From positions 124,001 to 188,000 of the forward strand of contig JAPYXD010000679.1 in NCBI GenBank assembly GCA_030998225.1: a stretch of DNA of 64,000 nt, written 5' to 3'. This document shows positions 10,272-23,212 of this stretch, in pieces; within the stretch, counting starts at the first letter, position 1; every line of letters starts with the position of its first letter. The notes under the pieces are model-generated. The model was not told the origin of the DNA and made no database searches. It was given only the letters and a program-made list of their open reading frames with translations. This stretch comes from Diplolepis rosae. Taxonomy: Eukaryota > Arthropoda > Insecta > Hymenoptera > Diplolepididae. A program made the translations under genes and the position numbers.

Positions 10272-13200
10272 AAGCTTTTCATAGAGCATTTCGAGATAAT
10301 GCTTAAAGCTTCAAAATATCTAGTGAATCATACAGAATTCGTTATGTTCTTGATCTAAAGTAGAGGTAAATTTTTTCAACGGAAAATCTGTTAAATTTTT
10401 ATATTTGTGTGAGAATTAACTAATTTTGTTATCTTTCAAGTTGCGATTGGAACATCTTTAAAATGTCAAATAAGCATCAATTTGTTTTATTTTCTTCTGC
10501 TTTGCAAGCCGTTTTTGTGGAAAATACGTTAGTTTTGACATTGTCCAAATGAAATTCATTCGTACGTTCACTACCCGCATGTTTTCAGGATCAAACATTT
10601 GTTATGAAGCAAATTTAACCATGAGGTTCATGTAGGAAAGCTTTTCAAAGTGCATTTCGAGATAATGCCTAAAGTTTCGAAATATCTAGTGAATCATACA
10701 GAATTCGTTATGTTCTTAATGTAAAGTAGAGGTAAATTTTTTCAACGGAAGTTCTGTAAAATTCGAATATTTGGGTGAGAATTAACTTATTTCATTCTCT
10801 TTCAAGGTTCGATTCGAATATCTTCAAAATGTCGAATAAAAATCAATTTGACTTATTTTATTTTGCTTTGAAAGCCATTTTCGTGGAAAATACCTTAGTT
10901 TTGACATTTTCCAAATGAAAAAGCTTTTCATAGAGCATTTCGAGATAATGCTTAAAGCTTCAAAATATCTAGTGAATCATACAGAATTCGTTATGTTCTT
11001 GATCTAAAGTAGAGGTAAATTTTTTCAACGGAAAATCTGTTAAATTTTTATATTTGTGTGAGAATTAACTAATTTTGTTATCTTTCAAGTTGCGATTGGA
11101 ACATCTTCAAAATGTCAAATAAGCATCAATTTGGTTTATTTCCTTCTGCTTTGCAACCCAGTTTTGTGGAAAATACGTTAGTTTTGACATTGTCCAAATG
11201 AAAAAGCTTTTCATAGGGCATTTCGAGATAATGCTTAAAGTTTCAAAATATCTAGTGAATCATACAGTATTCGTTATGTTCTTGATCTAAAGTAGAGGTA
11301 AAGTTTTTCAAAGGAAAATCTGTTAAATTTGAATATTTGTGTGAGAATTAACTAATTTTGTTATCTTTCAAGTTGCGATTCAAACATCTTCAAAAATTCA
11401 AATAAGCATCAATTTGTTTTTTTTCTTCTGCTTTGTGAGCCGTTTTTGTGGAAAATACGTTAGTTTTGAAATTGTCAAAATGAAATTCTTCCGTACGTTC
11501 ACTACACGCATGTTTTCAGACTAAAACATTTGTTATGAAGCAAATTTAACCATGAGGTTCATGTAGGAAAGCTTTTCATAGCGCATTTCGAGATATTGCT
11601 TAAAGTTTCAAAATATCTATTGAATCATACAGAATTCGTTATGTTCTTAATGTAAAGTAGAGGTAAAGTTTTTCAACGGATGTTCTATAAAATTTGAATA
11701 TTTGTGTGAGAATTTACTAATTTCGTTCTCTTTCAAGTTGCGATTCGAATATCTTCAAAATGTCGAATAAAAATCAATTTGTCTTATTTTCTTCTGCTTT
11801 GAAAGCCATTTTCGTGGAAAATACCTTAGTTTTGACATTTTCCAAATGAAAAAGCTTTTCATAGAGCATTTCGAGATAATGCTTAAAGTTTCAAAATATC
11901 TAGTGAATCATACAGAATTCGTTATGTTCTTGATCTAAAAGTAGAGGTAAAGTTTTTCAACGGAAAATCTGTAAAATTTGAATATTTGTGTGAGACTTAA
12001 CTAATTTCGTTATCTTTCAAGATGCGATTCGAATATCTTAGAAATGTCGAATAAAAATCAATTTGTCTTATTTTCTTTTGCTTTGAAAGCCATTTTCGTG
12101 GAAAATACCTTAGTTTTGACATTTTCCAAATGAAAAAGCTTTTCATAGAGCATTTCGAGATAATGCGTAAAGCTTCAAAATATCTAGTGAATCATACAGA
12201 ATTCGTTATGTTCTTGATCTAAAGTAGAGGTAAATTTTTTCATCGGAAAATCTGTTAAATTTTTATATTTGTGTGAGAATTAACTAATTTTGTTATCTTT
12301 CAAGTTGCGATTGGAACATCTTCAAAATGTCAAATAAGCATCAATTTGTTTTATTTTCTTCTGCTTTGCAAGCCGTTTTTGTGGAAAATACGTTAGTTTT
12401 GACATTGTCCAAATGAAATTCATTCGTACGTTCACTACACGCATTTTTTCAGAATCAAACATTTGTTATGAAGCAAATTTAACCATGAGGTTCATGTGGG
12501 AAAGCTTTTCATAGAGCATTTCGGGATAATGCTTAAAGTTTCAAAATATCTAGTGAATCATACAGAATTCGTTATGTTCTTAATGTAAAGTAGAGGTAAA
12601 TTTTTTCAACGGAAAATCTGTAAAATTCGATTATTTGGGTGAGAATTAACTTATTTCATTCTCTTTCAAGGTTTGATTCGAATATCTTCAAAAACTCAAA
12701 AAAAAATCAATTTGTTTGATTTTCTTCTGCTTTGCAAGCCGTTTTTGTGGAAAATACGTTAGTTTTGACATTGTCCAAATGAAATTCATTCGTACGTTCA
12801 CTACACGCATTTTTTCAGAATCAAACATTTGTTATGAAGCAAAATTAACCATGAGGTTCATGTAGGAAAGCTTTTCATAATGCATTTCGAGATAATGCTT
12901 AAAGTTTCAAAATATCTAGTGATTCATACAGAATTCATTATGTTCTTAATGTAAAGTAGAGGTAAAGTTTTTCAACGGAAAATCTGTAAAATTTGAATAC
13001 TAGTGTGAGAATTAACTAATTTTGTAATCTTTCAAAGTGCGAGTGGAACATCTTCAAAAAGTCAAACAAGCATCAATTTGTTTGATTTTCTTCTGCTTTG
13101 CAAGCCGTTTTTGTGGAAAATACGTTAGTTTTGACATTGTCCAAATGAAATTCATTCGTACTTTCACTACACGCATGTTTTCAGAATCAAACATTTGTTA

Positions 13201-15059
13201 TGAAGCAAAATTAACCATGAGGTTCATGTAGGAAAGATTTTCATAATGCATTTCGAGATAATGCTTAAAGTTTCAAAATATCTAGTGATTCATACAGAAT
13301 TCATTATGTTCTTAATGTAAAGTAGAGGTAAAGTTTTTCAACGGAAGTTCGGTAAAATTTGAATATTTGTGTGAGAATTAATTAATTTTGTTATCTTTCA
13401 AGCTGCGATTCGAATATCTTCAAAATGTCGAATAAAAATCAATTTGTCTTATTTTCTTCTGCTTTGAAAGCCATTTTCGTGGAAAATACCTTAGGTTTGA
13501 CATTTTCCAAATGAAAAAGCTTTTCATAGAGCATTTCGAGATAATGCTTAAAGTTTCAAAATATCTAGTGAATCATACAGAATTCGTTATGTTCTTGATC
13601 TAAAAGTAGAGGTAAAGTTTTTCAACGGAAAATCTGTAAAATTTGAATATTTGTGTGAGAATTAATTAATTTTGTTATCTTTCAAAGTGCGAATGAAACA
13701 TCTTCAAAATGTCAAATAAGCATCAATTTGTTTGATTTTCTTCTGCTTTGCAAGCCAGTTTTGTGGAAAATAGGTTAGTTTTGACATTGTCCAAATGAAA
13801 AAGATTTTCATAGAGCATTTCGAGATAATGCTTAAAGTTTCAAAATATCTAGTGAATCATACAGAATTCATTATGTTCTTGATCTAAAGTAGAGGTAAAG
13901 TTTTTCAAAGGAAAATCTGTTAAATTTGAATATTTGTGTGAGAATTAACTAATTTTGTTATCTTTCAAGTTGCGATTGGAACATCTTCAAAATGTCAAAT
14001 AAGCATCAATTTGTTTTATTTTCTTCTGCTTTGCAAGCCGTTTTTGTGGAAAATACGTTAGTTTTGACATTGTCCAAATGAAATTCATTCGTACGTTCAC
14101 TACACGCATTTTTTCAGAATCAAACATTTGTTATGAAGCAAATTTAACCATGAGGTTCATGTAGGAAAGCTTTTCATAGCGCATTTCGAGGTATTGCTTA
14201 AAGTTTCAAAATATCTATTGAATCATACAGAATTCGTTATGTTCTTAATGTAAAGTAGAGGTAAATTTTTTCAACGGAAATTCTGTAAAATTTGAATATT
14301 TGTGTGAGAATTAACTAATTTCGTTATCTTTCAAGTTGCGATTCGAATATCTTCAAAATGTCGAATAAAAATCAATTTGTCTTATTTTCTTTTGCTTTGA
14401 AAGCCATTTTCGTGGAAAATACCTTAGTTTTGACATTTTCCAAATGAAAAAGCTTTTCATAGAGCATTTCGAGATAATGCTTAAAGCTTCAAAATATCTA
14501 GTGAATCATACAGAATTCGTTATGTTCTTGATCTAAAGTAGAGGTAAATTTTTTCAACGGAAAATCTGTAAAATTTGAATATTTGTGTGAGAATTAACTA
14601 ATTTTGTTATCTTTCAAGTTGCGATTGGAACATCTTCAAAATGTCAAATAAGCATCAATTTGTTTTATTTCCTTCTGCTTTGCAACCCAGTTTTGTGGAA
14701 AATAGGTTAGTTTTGACATTGTCCAAATGAAAAAATTTTCATAGAGCATTTCGAGATAATGCTTAAAGTTTCAAAATATCTAGTGAATCATACAGTATTC
14801 GTTATGTTCTTGATCTAAAGTAGAGGTAAAGTTTTTCAAAGGAAAATCTGTTAAATTTGAATATTTGTGTGAGAATTAACTAATTTTGTTATCTTTCAAG
14901 TTGCGATTCAAACATCTTCAAAAATTCAAATAAGCATCAATTTGTTTTTTTTCTTCTGCTTTGTGAGCCGTTTTTGTGGAAAATACGTTAGTTTTGAAAT
15001 TGTCAAAATGAAATTCTTCCGTACGTTCACTACACGCATGTTTTCAGACTAAAACATTT

Positions 15060-15085
15060 ATTATGAAGCAAATTTCGAGATAATG
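15060..15085 (+). repeat. 42-bp deletion at an ATTT direct repeat in an L monomer
   Basis: GAAGCAAATTT joins directly to CGAGATAATGC, removing the end of the 83-bp block, the AAGCTT anchor and the start of the next core. ATTT is present on both sides of the lost segment in intact monomers (CAAATTTAACC and GCATTTCGAG), as expected for a microhomology deletion. The anchors at 14732 and 15339 are 607 bp apart, 42 less than an S plus L pair. Confidence 0.8.
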
Positions 15086-16072
15086 CTTAAAGTTTCAAAA
15101 TATCTATTGAATCATACAGAATTCGTTATGTTCTTAATGTAAAGTAGAGGTAAAGTTTTCGAACGGATGTTCTATAAAATTTGAATATTTGTGTGAGAAT
15201 TTACTAATTTCGTTCTCTTTCAAGTTGCGATTCGAATATCTTCAAAATGTCGAATAAAAATCAATTTGTCTTATTTTCTTCTGCTTTGAAAGCCATTTTC
15301 GTGGAAAATACCTTAGTTTTGACATTTTCCAAATGAAAAAGCTTTTCATAGAGCATTTCGAGATAATGCGTAAAGCTTCAAAATATCTAGTGAATCATAC
15401 AGAATTCGTTATGTTCTTGATCTAAAGTAGAGGTAAATTTTTTCAACGGAAAATCTGTTAAATTTTTATATTTGTGTGAGAATTAACTAATTTTGTTATC
15501 TTTCAAGGTTCGATTCGAATATCTTCAAAAACTCGAAAAAGAATCAATTTGTTTGATTTTCTTCTGCTTTGCAAGCCGTTTTTGTGGAAAATACGTTAGT
15601 TTTAACATTGTCCAAATGGAATTCATTCGTACGTTCACTACACGCATGTGTTCAGAATCAAATATATTTTTTATGAAGCAAATTTAACCATGAGGTTCAT
15701 GTATGAGAGCTTTTCAAAGTGCATTTCGAGATAATGCTTAAAGTTTCAAAATATCTAGTGAATCATACAGTATTCGTTATGTTCTTGATCTAAAGTAGAG
15801 GTAAAGTTTTTCAAAGGAAAATCTGTTAAATTTGAATATTTGTGTGAGAATTAATTAATTTTGTTATCTTTCAAGTTGCGATTCAAACATCTTCAAAAAT
15901 TCAAATAAGCATCAATTTGTTTTTTTTTCTTCTGCTTTGTAAGCCGTTTTTGTGGAAAATACGTTAGTTTTGAAATTGTCCAAATGAAATTCTTCCGTAC
16001 GTTCACTACACGCATGTTTTCAGACTAAAACATTTGTTATGAAGCAAATTTAACCATGAGGTTCATGTAGGA

Positions 16073-18722
16073 AAGCTTTTCATAGCGCATTTCGAGATAT
16101 TGCTTAAAGTTTCAAAATATCTATTGAATCATACAGAATTCGTTATGTTCTTAATGTAAAGTAGAGGTAAAGTTTTTCAACGGAAGTTCTGTAAAATTTG
16201 AATATTTGTGTGAGAATTAAAAAATTGCGTTATCTTTCAAGCTGCGATTCGAATATCTTCTAAATGTGGAATAAAAATCAATTTGACTTATTTTCTTTTG
16301 CTTTGAAAGCCATTTTCGTGGAAAATACGTTAGTTTTGACATTGTCCAAATGAAATTCCTTCGTGCGTTCACTACACGCATTTTTTCAGAATCAAACATT
16401 TGTTATGAAGCAAATTTAACCATGAGGTTCATGTAGGAAAGCTTTTCATAGCGCATTTTGAGATAATGATTAAAGTTTCAAAATATCTAGTGAATCATAC
16501 AGAATTTGTTATGTTCTTGATCTAAAGTAGATGTATAGTTTTTCAACGGAAAATCTGTAAAATTTGAATATTTGTGTGTGAATTAATTAATTTTGTTATC
16601 TTTCAAAGTGCGAATGGAACATCTTCAAAATGTCAATTAAGCATCAATTTGTTTGATTTTCTTCTGATTTGCAAGCCGTTTTTGTGGAAAATACGTTAGT
16701 TTTGACATTGTCCAAATGAAATTCATTCGTACGTTCACTACACGCATGTTTTCAGAATCAAACATTTGTTTGATATTGCTTAAAGTTTCAAAATATCTTT
16801 TGAATCATAGAGAATTCGTTATGTTCTTAATGTAAAGTAGAGGTAAAGTTTGTCGACGGAAAATCTGTAAAATTTGAATATTTCTGTGAGAATTAACTAA
16901 TTTTGTTATCTTTCAAGCTGCGATTGGAACATCTTCAAAATGTCAAATAAGCATCAATTTGTTATATTTTCTTATGCTTTGCAACCCAGTTTTGTGGAAA
17001 ATACGTTAGTTTTGATATTGTCCAAATGAAAAAGCTTTTCATAGGGCATTTCGAGATAATGATTAAAGTTTCAAAATATCTAGTGAATCATACAGTATTC
17101 GTTATGTTCTTGATCTAAATTAGAGGTAAAGTTTTTCAAAGGAAAATCTGTTAAATTTGAATATTTGTGTGAGAATTAATTAATTTTGTTATCTTTCAAG
17201 TTGCGATTCAAACATCTTCAAAAATTCAAATAAGCATCAATTTGTTTTTTTTTCTTCTGCTTTGTAAGCCGTTTTTGTGGAAAATACGTTAGTTTTGAAA
17301 TTGTCCAAATGAAATTCTTCCGTACGTTCACTACACGCATGTTTTCAGACTAAAACATTTATTATGAAGCAAATTTAACCATGAGGTTCATGTAGGAAAG
17401 CTTTTCATAGCGCATTTCGAGATATTGCTTAGAGTTTCAAAATATCTATTGAATCATACAGAATTCGTTATGTTCTTAATGTACAGTAGAGGTAAAGTTT
17501 TTCAACGGAAGTTCGGTAAAATTTGAATATTTGTGTGAGAATTAACTAATTTTGTTATCTTTCAAGCTGCGATTCGAATATCTTCAAAATGTCGAATAAA
17601 AATCAATTTGACTTATTTTCTTTTGCTTTGAAAGCCATTTTCGTGGAAAATACGTTAGTTTTGACATTGTCCAAATGAAATTCCTTCGTGCGTTCACTAC
17701 ACGCATTTTTTCAGAATCAAACATTTGTTATGAAGCAAATTTAACCATGAGGTTCATGTAGGAAAGCTTTTCATAGCGCATTTTGAGATAATGATTAAAG
17801 TTTCAAAATATCTAGTGAATCATACAGAATTTGTTATGTTCTTGATCTAAAGTAGATGTATAGTTTTTCAACGGAAAATCTGTAAAATTTGAATATTTGT
17901 GTGAGAATTAATTAATTTTGTTATCTTTCAAAGTGCGAATGGAACATCTTCAAAATGTCAATTAAGCATCAATTTGTTTGATTTTCTTCTGCTTTGCAAG
18001 CCGTTTTTGTGGAAAATACGTTAGTTTTGACATTGTCCAAATGAAATTCATTCGTACGTTCACTACACGCATGTTTTCAGAATCAAACATTTGTTTGATA
18101 TTGCTTAAAGTTTCAAAATATCTTTTGAATCATAGAGAATTCGTTATGTTCTTAATGTAAAGTAGAGGTAAAGTTTGTCGACGGAAAATCTGTAAAATTT
18201 GAATATTTCTGTGAGAATTAACTAATTTTGTTATCTTTCAAGCTGCGATTGGAACATCTTCAAAATGTCAAATAAGCATCAATTTGTTATATTTTCTTAT
18301 GCTTTGCAACCCAGTTTTGTGGAAAATACGTTAGTTTTGATATTGTCCAAATGAAAAAGCTTTTCATAGGGCATTTCGAGATAATGCTTAAAGTTTCAAA
18401 ATATCTAGTGAATCATACAGTATTCGTAATGTTCTTGATCTAAAGTAGAGGTGAAGTTTTTCAAAGGAAAATCTGTTAAATTTGAATATTTGTGTGAGAA
18501 TTAATTAATTTTGTTATCTTTCAAGTTGCGATTCAAACATCTTCAAAAATTCAAATAAGCATCAATTTGTTTTTTTTTCTTCTGCTTTGTAAGCCGTTTT
18601 TGTGGAAAATACGTTAGTTTTGAAATTGTCCAAATGAAATTCTTCCGTACGTTCACTACACGCATGTTTTCAGACTAAAACATTTGTTATGAAGCAAATT
18701 TAACCATGAGGTTCATGTAGGA
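16073..18722 (+). repeat. 1325-bp higher-order repeat, two full copies
   Basis: The unit is four monomers, L-D-S-L (366 + 310 + 283 + 366 = 1325). Copy 1 runs from 16073 to 17397 and copy 2 from 17398 to 18722. The same variants recur at an offset of exactly 1325: TATTCGT at 15771, 17096 and 18421; GTCGAC at 16852 and 18177; ATTTGACTTATTTTC at 16281 and 17606. Homology continues left to about 15771 and right to about 18770, giving a partial third copy. The same D and S pair recurs inside the 3558-bp repeat, so that larger unit probably grew from this one. Confidence 0.9.
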
Positions 18723-19654
18723 AAGCTTTTCATAGCGCATTTCGAGATATTGCTTAAAGTTTCAAAATATCTAGTGAATCATACAGAATCGTTATGTTCT
18801 TAATGTAAAGTAGAGGTAAATTTTTTCAACGGAAATTCTGTAAAATTTGAATATTTGTGTGAGAATTAACTAATTTCGTTCTCTTTCAAGTTGCGAATCG
18901 AATATCTTCAAAATGTCGAATAAAAATCAATTTGTCTTATTTTCTTTTGCTTTGAAATCCATTTTCGTGGAAAATACATTAGTTTTGACATTTTCCAAAT
19001 GAAAAAGCTTTTCATAGAGCATTTCGAGATAATGCTTAAAGTTTCAAAATATCTAGTGAATCATACAGAATTCGTTATCTTCTTGATCTAAAAGTAGAGG
19101 TAAAGTTTGTCGACGGAAAATCTGTAAAATTTGAATATTTGTGTGAGAATTAAAAAATTTCGTTATCTTTCAAGCTGCGATTGGAACATCTTCAAAATGT
19201 CAAATAAGCATCAATTTGTTTTATTTTCTTCTGCTTTGCAAGCCGTTTTTGTGGAAAATACGTTAGTTTTGACATTGTCCAAATGAAAAAGCTTTTCAAA
19301 GAGCATTTCGAGATAATGCTAAAGGCTTCAAAATATCTAGTGAATCATACAGAATTCGTTATGTTCTTAATGTAAAGTAGAGGTAAATTTTTTCATCGGA
19401 AAATCTGTTAAATTTTTATATTTGTGTGAGAATTAACTAATTTTGTTATCTTTCAAGTTGCGATTGGAACATCTTCAAAATGTCAAATAAGCATCAATTT
19501 GTTTTATTTTCTTCTGCTTTGCAAGCCGTTTTTGTGGAAAATACGTTAGTTTTGACATTGTCCAAATGAAATTCATTCGTACGTTCACTACACGCATGTT
19601 TTCAGACTCAAACATTTGTTATCCTGCAACGTTAACCATGAGTTTCATGTGGGA
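18723..19654 (+). repeat. Transition monomers between two higher-order repeats
   Basis: Anchors at 18723, 19005, 19289 and 19655 give units of 282, 284 and 366 bp. The last L unit holds the variant CCTGCAACGTTAACC that marks the start of each following 3558-bp copy. Reading left from there, the order of units no longer matches the 3558-bp pattern: an expected L is missing. This fixes the left limit of that repeat at about 19.3-19.65 kb. Confidence 0.8.
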
Positions 19655-22600
19655 AAGCTTTTCATAGAGCATTTCGGGATAATGCTTAAAGTTTCAAAAT
19701 ATCTAGTGAATCATACAGAATTCGTTATGTTCTTAATGTAAAGTAGAGGTAAATTTTTTCAACGGAAGTTCTGTAAAATTCGAATATTTGGGTGAGAATT
19801 AACTTATTTCATTCTCTTTCAAGGTTTGATTCGAATATCTTCAAAAACTCAAAAAAAAAATCAATTTGTTTGATTTTCTTCTGCTTTGCAAGCCGTTTTT
19901 GTGAAAAATACGTTAGTTTTGACATTGTCCAAATGAAATTCATTCGTACGTTCACTACACGCATGTTTTCAGAATCAAACATTTGTTATGAAGCAAATTT
20001 AACCATGAGGTTCATGTAGGAAAGCTTTTCAAAGTGCATTTCGAGATAATGCTTAAAGTTTCAAAATATCTAGTGAATCATACAGAATTCGTTATGTTCT
20101 TGATCTAAAGTAGAGGTAATGTTTTTCAATGGAAGTTCTGTAAAATTTGAATACTTGTGTGAGAATTAACTAATTTTGTTATCTTTCAAGTTGCGATTGG
20201 AACATCTTCAAAATGTCAAATAAAAATCAATTTGTTTTATTTTCTTCTGCTTTGTAAACCGTTTTTGTGGAAAATACGTTAGTTTTGACATTGTCCAAAT
20301 GTAATTCCTATGTACGTTCACTACACGCATGTTTTCAGAATCAAACATTTGTTATGAAGCAAATTTAACCATGAGGTTCATGTAGGAAAGCTTTTCATAG
20401 CGCATTTTGAGATAATGATTAAAGTTTCAAAATATCTAGTGAATCATACAGAATTTGTTATGTTCTTGATCTAAAGTAGATGTATAGTTTTTCAACGGAA
20501 AATCTGTAAAATTTGAATATTTGTGTGAGAATTAATTAATTTTGTTATCTTTCAAAGTGCGAATGGAACATCTTCAAAATGTCAATTAAGCATCAATTTG
20601 TTTGATTTTCTTCTGATTTGCAAGCCGTTTTTGTGGAAAATACGTTAGTTTTGACATTGTCCAAATGAAATTCATTCGTACGTTCACTACACGCATGTTT
20701 CCAGAATCAAACATTTGTTTGATAATGATTAAAGTTTCAAAATATCTAGTGAATCATACAGAATTCGTTATGTTCTTAATGTAAAGTAGAGGTAAAGTTT
20801 TTCAACGGATGTTCTATAAAATTTGAATATTTGTGTGAGAATTTACTAATTTCGTTCTCTTTCAAGTTGCGATTCGAATATCTTCAAAATGTCGAATAAA
20901 AATCAATTTGTCTTATTTTCTTCTGCTTTGAAAGCCATTTTCGTGGAAAATACCTTAGTTTTGACATTTTCCAAATGAAAAAGCTTTTCATAGAGCATTT
21001 CGAGATGATGCTTAAAGTTTCAAAATATCTAGTGAATCATACAGTATTCGTTATCTTCTTGATCTAAAAGTAGAGGTAAAGTTTGTCGACGGAAAATCTG
21101 TAAAATTTGAATATTTCTGTGAGAATTAACTAATTTTGTTATCTTTCAAGCTGCGATTGGAACATCTTCAAAATGTCAAATAAGCATCAATTTGTTATAT
21201 TTTCTTCTGCTTTGCAAGCCAGTTTTGTGGTAAATACGTTAGTTTTGACTTTGTCCAAATGAAAAAGCTTTTCATAGAGCATTTAGAGATAATGCTTAAA
21301 GTTTCAAAATATCTAGTGAATCATACAGTAGTCGTTATGTTCTTGATCTAAAGTAGAGGTAAAGTTTTTCAAAGGAAAATCTGTTAAATTTGAATATTTG
21401 TGTGAGAATTAACTAATTTTGTTATCTTTCAAGTTGCGATTCAAACATCTTCAAAAATTCAAATAAGCATCAATTTGTTTTTTTTTCTTCTGCTTTGTAA
21501 GTCGTTTTTGTGGAAAATACGTTAGTTTTGAAATTGTCCAAATGAAATTCTTCCGTACGTTCACTACACGCATGTTTTCAGACTAAAACATTTGTTATGA
21601 AGCAAATTTAACCATGAGGTTCATGTAGGAAAGCTTTTCATAGCGCATTTCGAGATATTGCTTAAAGTTTCAAAATATCTATTGAATCATACAGAATTCG
21701 TTATGTTCTTAATGTAAAGTAGAGGTAAATTTTTTCAACGGAAATTCTGTAAAATTTGAATATTTGTGTGAGAATTAACTAATTTCGTTCTCTTTCAAGT
21801 TGCGATTCGAATATCTTCAAAATGTCGAATAAAAATCAATTTGTCTTATTTTCTTTTGCTTTGAAAGCCATTTTCGTGGAAAATACCTTAGTTTTGACAT
21901 TTTCCAAATGAAAAAGCTTTTCATAGAGCATTTCGAGATAATGCTTAAAGTTTCAAAATATCTAGTGAATCATACAGAATTCGTTATGTTCTTGATCTAA
22001 AAGTAGAGGTAAAGTTTTTCAACGGAAAATCTGTAAAATTTGAATATTTGTGTGAGAATTAAGTAATTTTGTTATCTTTCAAGTTGCGATTGGAACATCT
22101 TCAAAATGTCAAATAAGCATCAATTTGTTTTATTTTCTTCTGCTTTGTGAGCCGTTTTTGTGGAAAATACCTTAGTTTTGACATTTTCCAAATGAAAAAG
22201 CTTTTCATAGATCATTTCGAGATAATGCTTAAAGCTTCAAAATATCTAGTGAATCATACAGAATTCGTTATGTTCTTAATGTAAAGTAGAGGTAAATTTT
22301 TTCAACGGAAAATCTGTTAAATTTTTATATTTGTGTGAGAATTAACTAATTTTGTTATCTTTCAAGTTGCGATTGGAACATCTTCAAAATGTCAAATAAG
22401 CATCAATTTGTTTTATTTTCTTCTGCTTTGCAAGCCGTTTTTGTGGAAAATACGTTAGTTTTGACATTGTCCAAATGAAATTCATTCGTACGTTCACTAC
22501 ACGCATTTTTTCAGAATCAAACATTTGTTATGAAGCAAATTTAACCATGAGGTTCATGTAGGAAAGCTTTTCATAGCGCATTTCGAGGTATTGCTTAAAG

Positions 22601-23212
22601 TTTCAAAATATCTATTGAATCATACAGAATTCGTTATGTTCTTAATGTAAAGTAGAGGTAAATTTTTTCAACGGAAATTCTGTAAAATTTGAATATTTGT
22701 GTGAGACTTAACTAATTTCGTTATCTTTCAAGATGCGATTCGAATATCTTCAAAATTTCGAATAAAAATCAATTTGTCTTATTTTCTTTTGCTTTGAAAG
22801 CCATTTTCGTGGAAAATACCTTAGTTTTGACATTTTCCAAATGAAAAAGCTTTTCATAGAGCATTTCGAGATAATGCTTAAAGCTTCAAAATATCTAGTG
22901 AATCATACAGAATTCGTTATGTTCTTGATCTAAAGTAGAGGTAAATTTTTTCATCGGAAAATCTGTTAAATTTTTATATTTGTGTGAGAATTAACTAATT
23001 TTGTTATCTTTCAAGTTGCGATTGGAACATCTTTAAAATGTCAAATAAGCATCAATTTGTTTTATTTTCTTCTGCTTTGCAAGCCGTTTTTGTGGAAAAT
23101 ACGTTAGTTTTGACATTGTCCAAATGAAATTCATTCGTACGTTCACTACACGCATGTTTTCAGACTCAAACATTTGTTATCCTGCAACGTTAACCATGAG
23201 TTTCATGTGGGA
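19655..23212 (+). repeat. 3558-bp higher-order repeat, copy 1
   Basis: Eleven monomers with lengths 367, 366, 310, 283, 284, 366, 283, 284, 366, 283 and 366. Anchors are at 19655, 20022, 20388, 20981, 21265, 21631, 21914, 22198, 22564, 22847 and 23213 (D has none). Diagnostic features are ATCCTGCAAC at 19621 just before the start, the D junction at about 20717, GTCGAC at 21085, and TGTAAGTCGTTTTTG near 21487. Private differences include GACTTTGTCC and TTGAGATAATG-type changes. Confidence 0.92.
20388..20980 (+). repeat. D (about 310-bp) plus S monomer pair lacking the internal HindIII anchor
   Basis: Between two AAGCTT anchors 593 bp apart lies a D monomer of about 310 bp joined to a 283-bp S monomer. 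In D the sequence jumps from CAAACATTTGTT to TGATAATG or TGATATTGC, losing about 56 bp that include CATGAGGTTCATG and AAGCTT. The same D junction is seen near 16768, 18094, 20717, 24274, 27829, 34408 and 49072. Variants reading TTATGATATTG or TTATGATAATG occur near 39875 and 43598. The shared breakpoint implies one founding deletion spread by block amplification. Confidence 0.88.

Larger units (their letters stand above)
7224..15706 (+). repeat. Forward mosaic of L and S monomers
   Basis: Anchors are at 7316, 7683, 7966, 8241, 8607, 8974, 9340, 9706, 9989, 10272, 10638, 10921, 11204, 11569, 11852, 12136, 12502, 12868, 13234, 13517, 13801, 14167, 14450, 14732, 15339 and 15707. L and S units are interspersed with no simple order. 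The anchors at 13234 and 13801 are mutated to AAGATT, and that at 14732 to AAAATT. A segment at about 8101-8790 is repeated at about 10132-10820 (offset 2031 bp), sharing CTACCCGCATG and TTTTCAGGATC. Confidence 0.92.
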
